Shown: piece after piece, positions 22,574 through 37,702 of the stretch
How the letters are laid out: each line of letters starts with the position of its first letter
Numbering within the stretch: position 1 is the stretch's first letter
Assembly: GCA_009599575.1 (NCBI GenBank)
Contig: VWND01000011.1
Coordinates: 186,001 to 250,000, forward strand
Length of the DNA: 64,000 bases
Source of the DNA: Blumeriella jaapii
Lineage: Eukaryota; Ascomycota; Leotiomycetes; Helotiales; Drepanopezizaceae
Reading direction: 5' to 3'
Position numbers and translations under genes: made by a program
The notes under the pieces: model-generated
The model's input: only the letters and a program-made list of their open reading frames with translations
Database searches by the model: none
What the model was told of the DNA's origin: nothing

Positions 22574-24710
22574 GTGGCTGGCTATCTGTTGGTGCTGCAG
22601 GCACTTTTGCTTCCACTATGATATCGGCCATCTCACTTCAAATGGTACTTCAAATGGTCATGCCTAAACTGCGCCAAGCTCTGTCATTTGGATCGTCCAG
22701 GTTTGGTCCAACAAAAATCGGATACGAGCACCAGGATTCTCGAATTTCAATAAGCTGTCAGATTACACTTTCATTTGTCATTTGCAAATTCTACGACTAC
22801 GCCACAAATTCGCGGCAGAAAAAACGATGAGGGTAACGGGGAGCAATATACGAATGGAGTTTCTGAGATACCCACTTCTAGTTCAGCATTCGTTTCGCGA
22901 GACAAACTGCGATGGATGGCAGCTCGTTCTCACGATGTAGACTCCTGGCGTTGATCAACGCGGTTACGCTTGATTTGATTGAAAAGCCGACTGGTTACTT
23001 TGAGGTTTTTCTTTTTTGCACATATCGCTCACGGGTGGTAGGGAGGGAGCATTTCGAAAGTAAATAGATGTACTGCATAGTCAAAGGAGAGAGCAGCGCA
23101 AAACTCTTTTCCGAAATTGAAAAACTTCCAAAATTTGATGCTTTCCTTGCTGTGACATTTCCATCCTGGCTGTTTCTTCTCCATTGAACTCGCTTGCTCT
23201 TTCTGTGCTTCCTTCTCTTCTCTCTTGATTACCATGACCTCGGGCCAGACATCATGATAAGAATGATTTATAGACAAGATCCTAGGACAGCATCAGCCAA
23301 CATCCCGGAAGCAAACACACCCCAGAACAACATCTATCCAAACAGGCTCGCCGATGCATGTCCCCGAACCTCTTTGATTACAGGCAGTAGACTAGTGACA
23401 TGGAAAAAACGACGATCAGCTCCACCAACCCCCCTCTTTCTCACCAACCTTCTTATCCTTGGAAAGGTGATTTCGTCCCTGAAGTACTGTACCAGGATCC
23501 AAGAACGCACAACAGAGGTTCCAGAGCGAGTCAACTCGGTCGGTGGTCTGCGCAGAGGAAGTGTGGGTATGGCTATGTATGCATACCTACTTACATACTT
23601 ACATACTTCCACACAGAGATAGGAAGTAAGCAAGCGACAGACTAGCAGTCATCAATAAGGCTCCACGTGCAAGTTACGAATAGTAAAGGGGTGCAGGTAT
23701 CACACACAGCCTTTCACCCGTGCTTCCCCGTTTCTTTCTCCGCGAACGGTCAAGGAGGCTCTTAGGAAGAATGTCTCCAGTGCGTGGCGTCTGATGCGAG
23801 GTGAGTACACGGACGTTTCATTCACGCTGTGCTTGCCTCTACTGGAGTCTGTGTTGCTCGGATAGGTGGTAAGTAGATTCCAGGTTGTCTGAGGAGATCT
23901 TGCGAGGGAGGGGGGGGGGGGGGGGTTCTCGAGTGCAAGCACAGCTACAGTATACGCAATTGTGTTATCAAGATAGGGAGGGGGGTTCCCTCTTGGTGGA
24001 CTCGGCTGGAGCTTGAACGCAGCAGGGGAGGACAGTCCACGACTCTCGCTGTACTTACATACTGTATTGGCTGGCACCATGGGGTGGGAGGAAGCATTCC
24101 TGGGACGTTTGAGTGCTTGGCCCGGGATTGACAGACCTTAAATCGCCGTAGAAGAATTCCGCATCATGCTAAAGGCATGTACTTCCTAGAGGTAGGTAGG
24201 TATAAAAAGGTTACAAAATTCTTAGCACAGGGAAAAACATTCCCAAGCAAGCAAAAATACTCTAATCTTGAAAAGAATGGAAACATTATCGGCTCCGAGT
24301 CATGTGCTCGAAATTGACTAAAAGCACACGCTTTGAATTTCCACGAAGAACCTAGGAAGGATCTATTTTTGCAATTCAAAATGAAAAGATCTCATCGACT
24401 TTTACTCCAAGAGTCTTCGTTGATTGGGATAAACATGATCGGAATTTCGATTTTCCACCTGGTGGCCTGACCATAGTCTTTCAGTCACGACAGTCATAGT
24501 CACTTTTGGAAGTCAATTTGTCGGGGAAAGCAAGCAAAACCAGAAAGGGGGCTCAAATTCAGAAAGTGTCGACGGTCATCTATTTTACACAGCCCCTATC
24601 TACCGACCTTTCATCCTCTCGGCCCCCTTCACCTCAATCGATACACCACTCCCTGCCTTCCAAAACAAAAGAGATGATAGACGGAGTAGCATCCATTAAC
24701 ATACTCCACT
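22574..24710. other. 2.1 kb intergenic region (convergent gene ends)
   Basis: Lies between the 3' ends of the GAF gene and ATP1, which converge. It contains a 15-G run (23911-23925), TACATACTTACATACTT repeats near 23580-23615 and one GTACTGTACC. No gene seen. Confidence 0.6.
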
Positions 24711-28324
<3,614 letters not shown>

Positions 28325-30507
28325 GGCGAACACGATCTATGTGTAGGGAAGATGACGGCTAAGGGAAGGTGAAGAAAAGGGATCAATTGCTACACTCGCA
28401 ATCGATGATGGGAGATGGCGTTGATGATGGATGAAGAATCGGAAGGATTGGATTGTCAGTTCTTGCGGGAAGGGTAATTTGCGCTAAATCACGTGCACTG
28501 GGACTGCACAGTACAGGCCGCGACAGGGCCCGTGTTTGGCCGAAAACAACGTCACCTGATGTGTATCACCTGACTTTAGCTAACCGCGGACCAATAGCAG
28601 GTCTCATCAACAGGCAGATCAAAATGAGAAGCATAGGTACTCACTGGTCAGATAGCGTCTGATGCTGGATTTGTTCAATGTTTAAAGCGAATGATATCTA
28701 GAAACTCAGTACCCAACTAAATGTAACACCTGCCTCTAGAGCCATGGCTCTCGGAATGTTCCTTCCAATACACAATTTCGCTGTAGCGAAAGAGTAAACA
28801 GTTCACATGGCAGGGCCAAGCCTTCGGAGCTCACTTGGATGAGCTGAACCCAATACGTCTCAATTCTCTCTTTCCATGTACTTGGGCAATTCTTTTCATT
28901 TAACACCGATGTCTACGATACTCCAATTAACGCGTTCATGCAGGTGAGATCGAACAGGGACTGACCGGGTTGGTATTGGAAGACGGTGTGGCAGATATGG
29001 TTCTGAATCCGTCGAAAGACATACCTATAAACTCGGTGTTGGAGAAAACTGTTGTTGGGATGCCAGGCCACGAAAGGACCTCAACAAAGGTGGGTATAGG
29101 ACTCAAGCAGGCGATCCCGACCTGGACATGCCCCAAACTCCAACCTCGCTTATAGCAGGAAGGTAGAAGGGAAACCGAAGAGTACCTTGTGAGTGGCCTG
29201 GTACTAGCAGCAGAGCCAGGCAAATTCATAAAGGGGAGATCCAAAGGCTCAAGAATACGGGAAGATAAAGATTTTGAGAAAGCCAGGAAACTCAGAGGAA
29301 CGTTAGCCTCTGACATGAATGTTTTCAGAGCATTAGTGAAACAACAGACTCAATCGACTCTTCGGGGTTGAAATCATTTGTGGTGCCCCATCTGGAGATT
29401 GACTGCAGTCAACACGATATTGTACTTTGGAAAAGTGTAAAATGAATGAAAGAAGTCAAATTGGCGAAAGACCAAAGACCCAAGACAAGCAGCCCCACCG
29501 AACTCCATGGTGCAGTACCAGAAGCATTAATCTGGCCAACAGTATCAATCTTAAGCATTCACTTTACAAATTATCACAAAGCCCCACAGCTTTTGCAGCG
29601 CTTCTGTGTACGATCCCAAAGTTGCTTTCGGATCTAGCAAACAAGCCATCCGATGGTAGTTTAGTTTAGTTTAGTTTAGATTTTTTTTCGAGCGTGAAAA
29701 GGCACAGGCCGCTATAGCTTCAGTCAGAGTAGGTTTCTAATTTTCCTAGGCTTCCACAATTTAATACCAGAAACACACGACAAACTACTTATCCGGGGTT
29801 TTCCGCAGAGCTCAACGTTTATCTCGTCGCCGACTTACATCAAGCGCTTGTCGAAGCAAGATGGGCGAAAACCAAGACGTTGTCAAGCTCCTGCGCCTAC
29901 GTCAAGTCCGAGTGTCTCCAGCTTCAAGTAATAAGGAACTTGAAGGGCCAGTAGCCGATGTTCTGCGGGACTTTGACATGTTCCACGAGATGGCAAACGT
30001 CGTCCGACGTGCTTTAACAAGTCACTAACTCTCCGCTCGATAGCTAGATAGGCCGAAAAACGAGGACGGTCGGTTGGTTAGTGGGTGGAAGCAGCCAGGC
30101 ACGAAAAGAGAAGAGAGAATTTATCAGACTGCTTTTTATTAGGATGCTAAGCGCAGATCTACATACATTCCGGCATTGGTCTGTCTTATCCTATGGAACG
30201 GAAATAGAGAACTAGCGAGGGAAAACATGGGGAAGGGCTCCTTGTGGTTGGGAGAGAAAGCTTTTGAAATGCAGATAGGAAGAAAACCGTGCATGATCGG
30301 AAGATTCCCATGTCATGGTACGCCTGCGCCGCAAGCATTGAAGCCCCCGTAGGTGTGTGGTATCGAACGCCGTCGCAATGCAGAAGTGTTGATGGAAGGA
30401 AAGCCCGAGGATGGCGAGACCAACAGATTGAGATCGAGTCAAGTCCATTGGGCTGAGCAGACGCTACTATGGGTCAGAGAAAGTGTTCTTCCCCGCGAGC
30501 TGGCGGT
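28325..30507. other. 2.2 kb intergenic region
   Basis: The left part is the ATP1 promoter/leader. The rest lacks recognisable genes apart from one 55-codon open frame (29861-30028). TTTAG repeats occur at 29659-29678. The right end is the 3' flank of the Seb1-like gene. Confidence 0.55.
29861..30028 (+). CDS. possible small protein, 55 aa
   Basis: An ATG-started open frame (MGENQDVVKLLRLRQVRVSP...) ending at TAA 30026-30028, with balanced amino-acid use and the start preceded by GCAAG. No family recognised. It may be a chance frame or a fragment: its even composition in otherwise stop-rich DNA is the only support. Confidence 0.2.
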   Translation: MGENQDVVKLLRLRQVRVSPASSNKELEGPVADVLRDFDMFHEMANVVRRALTSH

Positions 30508-32957
30508 TCAAGAACGGCGTCCAGGTGGGGGAGGTTGTTGTGTAGCTTGGTCTTGCACACCGGGGAAGCCAGGGTAGGCAGGGAAGCCCTGAGGCAGCAT
30601 CGGCATCCCATTCGGCATGCCAAAAGGAAAGCCTGCCATGCCAAACGGAGGAATGGATGGCATAGCCGGCGGACCACTGACTCTGCTCTCCTTGCGCCCC
30701 TCGTCTCGGCGGTGGTTCCCTCCTCGGCGGGAGCGGGGGTGCTCCTCTCTCTCCTCAGGGTGCTTGCGGGTCGACTTAGGACCATTGGCACCAGCCTGAT
30801 CGGTTTGCATGCGACGACTCATGGCTTTGGAGGACACGCCTTGGCCGATCTCGATGTCGGGTTCTTCGACAACCATCCCCGTCTCCATGGGCTTACCGCC
30901 AGTACCCCCGTACTCGGCAGTGAGCATCCACTTCCGGTCGGCTTCGGTGAGAGCGTTGATGGGGATGATGCTGACGCCGGTTTGATAGTCGCTGCAGTCT
31001 CGAGGACCGAAGCCAACACCCCAGCGAGTCTGCCAGCTGTTAACGACCGTGAGATCAGACCATGAGCACACCGTGGACTTACTCTGAGTTGCGATTCAGG
31101 GGATTTGTGCTTCTCCATGGACTCCTTGGCCGTGAGAGCGTCTTGACGGCTGACCATCTTCACGAAAGCATGGCGTTTGTCGGTGTTGACGATGCATGTC
31201 TGTACCTGACCAAACTTCGAGAAAAGGCTTCTCAGATCATGCTCGGAAGTAGTGACACCCCCAACGAACAGAGTACGGCTCAGAACTGTGCCCGGTTAGC
31301 GTGCGAAGCCGTGCATGAGGGGACCGGCGACTGCTACCTTTGATGTGTCCTGACTTGATGGTAGGATCATGGCTGATCCATTTCTGGGAGCCATTGTTGA
31401 ATCGGGGGGGGCTGGGGCTCTGCGCACGGCGGGGAGGGCTTCGCTGACGGTACTCGTTGCCGCGGCCACCAGGCCACCCTGGGCGTTCACGATCCTCGTG
31501 TCCTCGGTTGCGGTCGGGGAAGCCTTTGTCGTGGTCGAAGTTCGGCTCTCCACGCCGACGAGAAGCTGGAGAATCACGAGCGTTCCACTCAGGCTTGGGC
31601 GAGCGCGATCGCGAGCGGCGGAAACGACTCGGCGGTGATGCCGCAGCCTCAGTGCGGTCACGTGACGGCGCACCCCAACCGTTCTGGGCGGCGACGGCAG
31701 GTTGGTTGGGCGCGGCGAACGGGAGAGGAGCAGGAAGCGCAGCTTGACCCATGGCCGCCAGGATGTTGGCAATTTGTTCCACTTGCATACCTTGGTCTGC
31801 GAGCGTCTTAATCAACTGCAGCTGTTGCTGGAGCGCTGGATCGACTGGTGGGGCTACTGGAGGAGGAGCAGCAGCCGCCGGGAATTGATTATTACTGAAA
31901 TAGCTGGGAGCACTATTACTCGATCCTGCTGTGGCCGCTTGGACTGGCACGTTTACAGGGACAGGCAGCGAGAATGGGAGCTGCGTCAACGCTGGAACTT
32001 GCGGAGCGGGATTAATGTGCCCATTTGATACATTGTACGAACTATTGACATCCAGCGATTGTTGGTACGGATTTGCAGCAGGCGCAGCGGTGTTTCGGGG
32101 CGCCATGTTGGCGAGCGCCTGCAAGATGGACGACGTGTTACGAGCCGGGCCTGCGGGGGCAGCGTCGGGTGTAGGTTGGCCATAGAGCGACGTTTGGAGG
32201 GAGGTCGGCGGGCTTCCTGGAGGAGTGGTGGATGCATCTGTAACGCGCGTAAGATTCAGAGATCGGTCTGGGTCAGGAAGCGCGAGTGTCTTACTTTGGG
32301 CGTTCAGCTTCGCTTTGAACGAGTCGAGCATTTGCAGAGGGAAGGTCATACTCTTCTCCCAGATATCTAGCAGCTTTCGGATCTTGTCCTACAAGAAGAG
32401 AGAGCCGTGTAAGTAGAGATCCATCTCGAGACGTGGACGCAACACCGACGTCGTCTGATTAGAGCAACATGTGCAAGTCATAAGGAACCCTCAACATGCA
32501 AGCACCGGGCGCGAGTACTTCGGCTTACCTTTTGGTCTTCGGGCGAAGAGAGGATCATATCGTTCATCAAGACAGGCAGCAATTCCTTTACTCTATGAAC
32601 ACCAGCAGCAAAAGTCCCATCCTGGGCAGAACTGTTTATGGGTTGTCCGGCACTCTTGGCTTGCTCGGTCCACTTGCGAGTTACAGAGTCTACGACGTAT
32701 AGCACCCCAAGTTTGTGGGTTGCCGGAGCCTTCTTGAAGTGGGTGTACAATTTTTGAATGAGCACCGATTCCGACTGTGAGACGGCGCGTGTTAGCCGTT
32801 GCCTTGGAAAGGGGGGGAGGAGTGGCAGACAGCGTACCTGAACGTTGGTGGTGCAGAGCGTGGTAAGGCTCGAAATGCGCGAGCCAGAGACTCCAGGAGG
32901 TTTCAAAGAGAGCATGGCCTGCAAGCCCGCATCGAGTTCTGCTACAGCAGAAGACAT
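30508..32957 (-). CDS. seb1: Seb1/Nrd1-like Pol II CTD-interacting RNA-binding protein
   Basis: A nuclear factor that reads the phosphorylated RNA polymerase II tail and nascent RNA to direct termination and 3'-end processing. Six exons: 32957-32838, 32774-32529, 32388-32295, 32237-31338, 31285-31083 and 31029-30508, closing to 694 aa. Residues 1-150 form the CTD-interacting domain (LIQKLYTHFKKAPATHKLGV, VKELLPVLMNDMI, IRKLLDIWEK). A Pro/Ala/Asn-rich linker with QLQLIKTLADQGMQVEQI and an RS stretch (RFRRSRSRSPK) leads to one RRM at about 454-525 (RTLFVGGV as RNP2, KRHAFVKM as RNP1), then TRWGVGFGPRDC, diagnostic of the Nrd1/Seb1 RNA-binding module. The C terminus is Met/Pro/Gly-rich. For the last intron, the acceptor GGCAG at 31030 is the one giving TRWGVG in frame. 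It is transcribed away from citrate synthase. Confidence 0.92.
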
Positions 32958-34038
32958 CTTGATCGAATGATCGAAGAGCACACCAGGTAGAGGAGATACT
33001 GTGTGTGTGTGTGTGTAGCAGCTCGATTCAGGTCATGAACAGAAAAAAGTCGTGGGAGGGAAGAAGAGATCGCAGGCTCGATCTACTTTTCGAGCGCGAG
33101 ATTGCAGATCAAGTCCCGACGCAAAGACTACGGTCGGTCGTACGGCTACAGTGAACGTGAAGGCAATCGCGACTACAAGCGACAGACCAGGCCAGCACAG
33201 GGAACAGACCGAACCCGGGGGATCGAAGCGCTGGAATGGACGACAGCCAAGCCGTGTCGGAGCAGAGGATCTGGATGAGCGTAAACACTTGGAAAGCTCT
33301 TTTCGCGATGTTGCACGGATGGCAGAAAGCGAGGTTGATCGAGGAGGTCGATGGTGGAGGTTGATGGTGGAGGATGAGAGTAGAGGTTGAAGGTTGAAGG
33401 GTGAAGGTTGAGGTTGACGGTTGAATGAAGGTCGAGGTTGGGACGGAGGTCGAAGTGATTAGAGGGGCGGAGGCAAGACTTGGTCTTGGCACGTCGAGCC
33501 TCAGGCCGCCCCCACGTTAGTCAGCAGCGTGCAAACGCTGGGCCGGGAAGGGCGGCGCAGAATCACGGGTGCACGATGAAGGGCCTTTCTTTATTCATTA
33601 TTCATTATTCACTGTTCACTATTCACTATTCACTGGGATGGTCTCCGTACGGCACCGATACCGGACACACAGATCCTGCACACCCAGATACGGCACCGCA
33701 CATCACGTGGCTGCATCATGGCTCCTTCCGCAGGCAGATCGGCCTCTTTCCTGAAGGAACTGGATCCTCGGATAGCGGGAAATGTGGTGCTGAGATCCGA
33801 AAATGAACCGGCGACGGGGGATCCACCCAGCCCGACCCCAACCCCGACGACCCCGACGACCCCAACGACCCGGACAGCTTCGGCCGCACAGGACAGAGAC
33901 ACGCCGTCGATCCACCCAAACTTTTTCATCCCGTCATAAAGCATCGCGTCCGCACCGTCTGTCTTCTCCCCGTCCTCAACCCTCCACCCTCCACCCTCCA
34001 CCCTCCACCCTCAACAACCACCCACCCACAAACACACC
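32958..34038. other. divergent promoter region seb1 / CIT1
   Basis: A 1.1 kb bidirectional spacer between two divergent genes. It holds TG repeats (33000-33016), GGTTGA/GGAGGTTGA repeats (33339-33425), a TTCATTATTCACTATTCACT block (33593-33636) and a CCCTCCAC array directly before the citrate synthase start. Confidence 0.6.
33981..34012 (+). repeat. CCTCCAC array in the citrate synthase leader
   Basis: Four and a half copies of CCTCCAC end 26 nt before the ATG, followed by CAACAACCACCCACCCACAAACACACC. The position suggests that it lies in the 5' UTR. The same unit forms the minisatellite at 9087-9190. Confidence 0.8.
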
Positions 34039-35675
34039 ATGGCCTCCGCACTTCGTCGTGGCTCGTCGGCCCTGCGGTCCCTTCACGCGCCAGCCGTCGC
34101 CAGATCCGTGGCCTTCCAGGGCCTGCGCTGCTACTCGGCCTCGAAATCACAGGTACGTCGCGGGCTCTCGCAATGCGCCGCCGCACCGTCTGATGTCGAA
34201 GCTGCAGACCTTGAAGGAACGCTTCGCCCAGCAGTTGCCAGAGAAGATCGAGCAGATCAAGAAGCTCCGCAAGTAAGCACGGCCCCGGGGACGGCACGCC
34301 CGCCGCAATGCTCACCGTCGCTAGGGACTACGGCTCGAAGGTCGTGGGCGAGGTCACCCTCGACCAGGTGTACGGTGGTGCCCGTGGCATCAAGTCGCTG
34401 GTCTGGGAAGGGTCCGTTCTCGACTCCGAGGAGGGCATCCGATTCCGAGGAAAGACAATCCCCGAATGCCAGGAGCTTCTCCCCAAGGCCCCCGGGGGAA
34501 AGGAGCCCCTGCCGGAAGGTACGGCGACATCCTCCACAACCCACCGTCCCGCCCGAATCCGCTAACCTCCCGACCCAGGGCTCTTCTGGCTTCTCCTGAC
34601 GGGCGAGGTCCCATCGGAGCAGCAGGTCCGCGACCTCTCGGCCGACTGGGCGGCGCGTGCCCAAGTGCCCAAGTTCGTCGAAGAGCTGATCGACCGATGC
34701 CCCAATGACCTCCACCCCATGGCCCAGTTCTCCATTGCGGTCAACGCCCTCGAGCACGAGTCGGCTTTCGCCAAGGCATACGCGAAGGGAATGAAGAAGA
34801 CGGAGTACTGGGGACACACGTTCGAGGATTCCATGGACTTGATTGCCAAGCTCCCCACCATTGCGGCCAGAATCTACCAAAACGTCTTCAAGGGGGGAAA
34901 GGTGGCCGCCGTCCAAAAGGACCAAGACTACTCTTTCAACTTCGCCAACCAGCTTGGCTTCGCGGACAACCATGACTTCGTCGAGCTCATGCGCCTGTAC
35001 CTGACAATCCACACGGACCACGAGGGCGGCAACGTCAGTGCCCACACCACGCACCTGGTCGGGAGTGCTCTGAGCTCCCCCATGCTGTCTCTTGCCGCCG
35101 GCCTCAACGGTCTCGCGGGCCCGCTGCACGGTCTCGCCAACCAGGAGGTCCTGAACTGGCTCACCAAGATGAAAGCTGCCATCGGTGACGATCTCAGCGA
35201 CAAGGCCATCACCGACTACCTCTGGTCCACCCTCAAGGCGGGCCAGGTCGTTCCTGGCTACGGACACGCGGTTCTTCGCAAGACCGATCCCCGCTACATG
35301 GCCCAGCGCACCTTCGCCGAGTCGCATCTGCCACATGATCCCATGTACAAGCTTGTGTCTCAAGTCTACAAGATCGCTCCAGGTGTCTTGACCGAGCACG
35401 GAAAGACCAAGGTCCGCCATCCCGCACTCGCGCCGATGTCGACTTCTGCTAACGCGCCTTAGAACCCCTTCCCGAACGTCGATGCCCACTCGGGCGTCCT
35501 TCTGCAATACTACGGTCTGACCGAGGCCAACTACTACACTGTTCTCTTCGGCGTCTCCCGCGCCATCGGGGTCCTGCCGCAACTCATCATCGACCGCGCA
35601 GTCGGCGCTCCGATCGAGCGGCCCAAGTCCTTCTCCACCGAGAAGTGGGCTGAGATCGTCGGAGCCAAGCTGTGA
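34039..35675 (+). CDS. CIT1: mitochondrial citrate synthase
   Basis: Condenses acetyl-CoA with oxaloacetate to citrate in the mitochondrial matrix, the first TCA-cycle step. Exons 34039-34152, 34208-34272, 34325-34518, 34579-35411 and 35463-35675 (introns 55, 52, 60 and 51 nt) close to 472 aa, the normal length. The N terminus [14 protein letters not shown]... is a presequence. The catalytic triad is visible: His308 in [10 protein letters not shown], His354 in [15 protein letters not shown], and Asp409 in [11 protein letters not shown]. The motif [15 protein letters not shown] is typical of eukaryotic citrate synthase rather than 2-methylcitrate synthase, although that paralogue is close and cannot be fully excluded by eye. 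The last intron begins with the weak donor GTCCGC. Immediately downstream is the citrate carrier YHM2 on the same strand. Confidence 0.95.
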
Positions 35676-36478
35676 ATCCCGAAGCGAGCATTGCGCGATG
35701 GGAAGCGTGGGCAACGTGGGCTGGGGGCGGACTTGTACGATCATAGCATTTTTCGCGACGGGACCGGGCGACACGTCCTTGACTGTACTGTATAACAATA
35801 CCTTAGCGTGCTTTTCCACAGCCATGCCCACGCATGAGTTCTTGCGTGCCGTGATGAAACACCCATGGTTCTTCCATTGTACTGTGTGTATGTACTGTAC
35901 TGTATGTACTGTATGTGTACACATGTACTGTGCTGTATAGTTCTGTACTGAAGATAGATCTACCCGGCCCGATGCGCCCAGCCCAGGCCCACTGATAAGC
36001 CCATCCAACAAAGACCCTGTGCGGTGCTGTGCGGTCCCTCTGCCGAAGCGTTGAATCCAACCGATTCGCTCAACCAGGCTAGCCTGTTCGCTTCCCTGCC
36101 CCTGATTTCGTGGAAGAGGCTTTCTGGCGAACCATCCACAACTTCGTCCCATTTCTTTCCAGCCTGCCTCTCGAATACCTACCTACAGTACTTTCTGCGC
36201 ACCATCAAGACCGTCGTCAGATCATCGCTGAGTAACTGACGTGTGTATCCATCTGTTCCTCCGACGCCGACCGAGATAAGAGCTTCAGCGGCCGAGCCAG
36301 GTCAGACCTTACCCATCTTCCTCTTGCACGCACTTCGGGCCCAGCAGCACACGCTCCTCGTTTTTTTCCTCCCCCCCCCCCCCACAACAACAACAACAAC
36401 AACCACCACCACCACCACCATCAGCAACGGAGCACCCTTATCCCTTGGTCAGGGCCCTGGTCTCAAGCCACGTCCACG
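35676..36478. other. intergenic region CIT1 to YHM2
   Basis: About 800 bp on the same strand. It contains a TGTACTGTACTGTATGTAC cluster (35878-35938), a C-run (36370-36383) and a CAA/CCA repeat directly before YHM2. It likely includes the CIT1 3' UTR and YHM2 promoter. Confidence 0.6.
36384..36422 (+). repeat. (CAA)n(CCA)n repeat in YHM2 leader
   Basis: Six ACA/CAA units followed by six CCA units, 57 nt before the start codon, directly after a 14-C run. Probably transcribed as 5' UTR. Confidence 0.8.
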
Positions 36479-37702
36479 ATGTCCGTCGCAAGCACCCGCC
36501 AGCCGATCGAGAAGAAGCCCATCAAGTTTAGCAACTTGCTGCTTGGGGCTGGGCTCAACTTGTAAGTCGGCGCTCCGAGGCCTCCCCCGTTTCATGCTCA
36601 TGCGATGGCAGGTTCGAAGTAACTACCCTGGGCCAGCCTCTCGAGGTCACGAAGACGACGATGGCGGCAAACCGATCTATAAGCTTCGCTAGCGCGCTGT
36701 CTACAGTCTGGAGCCGCGGTGGTGTTTTTGGGTGTAAGCTCCTCCCTCCCCAGCACCCGCCCATCGGTCCCACATGGCCCAGCCGACGCGACACGTAACT
36801 GACGTACCGGCGTTGGCGAACAGTCTACCAAGGCCTGATCCCCTGGGCCTGGGTCGAAGCTTCGACCAAGGGCGCCGTCCTCCTTTTCGTTGCTACCGAG
36901 GGTGAATACTACGCCCGCACTTTCGGCGCCGGCGACTTTGCGGCGGGGATTTCCGGCGGTATCCTCGGTGGTGTCACGCAAGCGTACGCCACCATGGGCT
37001 TCTGCACCTGCATGAAGACCGTCGAGATCACCAAGTCCAAGCTGGCAGCGGCGGGCGTCAAGCCGCCCGGCGCGATGGCCACGTTCATGGAGATCTACCG
37101 CAAGGAGGGCATACGCGGCATCAACCGGGGTGTGAACGCGGTTGCCATTCGCCAGATGACGAACTGGGGTTCTCGCTTTGGACTGTCTCGTCTGGCGGAG
37201 CAGCCCATTCGCAAAATCAGTGGGAAGACTGACGATGTCAAGTTGAATGCCTGGGAGAAGATCCTCGCGAGTGGAATCGGAGGAAGTTTGAGTGCCTGGA
37301 ATCAACCTATCGAGGTGATTCGGGTCGAGATGCAGAGCAAGACGAAAGACCCCAACCGACCAAAGAAGATGACGGTCGCCACCACTGCCAAGTACATTTA
37401 CCAAAACAACGGGTTGAAGGGCCTGTACCGTGGTGTGATTCCTCGAGCTGGGCTGAGTCTCTGGCAGACGGTTTGCATGGTGGCTTTTGGTGACATGTAA
37501 GTTTCGCCTCACTCTCCTCTCCTGGTCCCTATCTCCATTTCGTTTGGCGCATTGAGTCTGCGTGCCTGCGATCTTTGGCACCGCGGGCTTTGGTCTGTGG
37601 GGGATGAAGATCTTGTGACTTTTCAGTCGTGCTAACACCTCGAACAGAGCCAAGCAATACGTGGAAAACTTCACCGGCGATAAGGTTACGGCTAAGCATT
37701 AG
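36479..37702 (+). CDS. YHM2: mitochondrial citrate/2-oxoglutarate carrier
   Basis: An inner-membrane member of the mitochondrial carrier family; yeast Yhm2 exports citrate in exchange for 2-oxoglutarate and also associates with mitochondrial DNA nucleoids. Exons 36479-36561, 36612-36733, 36824-37496 and 37648-37702 close to 310 aa (yeast 314). Three carrier repeats are seen, with QPLEVTKTTMAANR (first), FCTCMKTVEITKSK (second, lacking the canonical proline as is usual for this branch) and QPIEVIRVEMQ (third). The start EKKPIKFSNLLLGAGLN and the phrase NRGVNAVAIRQMTNWGSRFG are characteristic. For exon 2 the donor GTAAGC at 36734 (not GTGTAA) gives VFGFYQGLIPW in frame. The gene follows citrate synthase on the same strand, which fits a shared role in citrate supply for acetyl-CoA and NADPH. 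Confidence 0.95.

Noticed and set aside
34257..36152. 631-codon open frame on the minus strand
   Set aside because: It is a shadow of the citrate synthase exons and runs through introns and non-coding flank; no conserved domain, whereas the plus strand has all catalytic residues.
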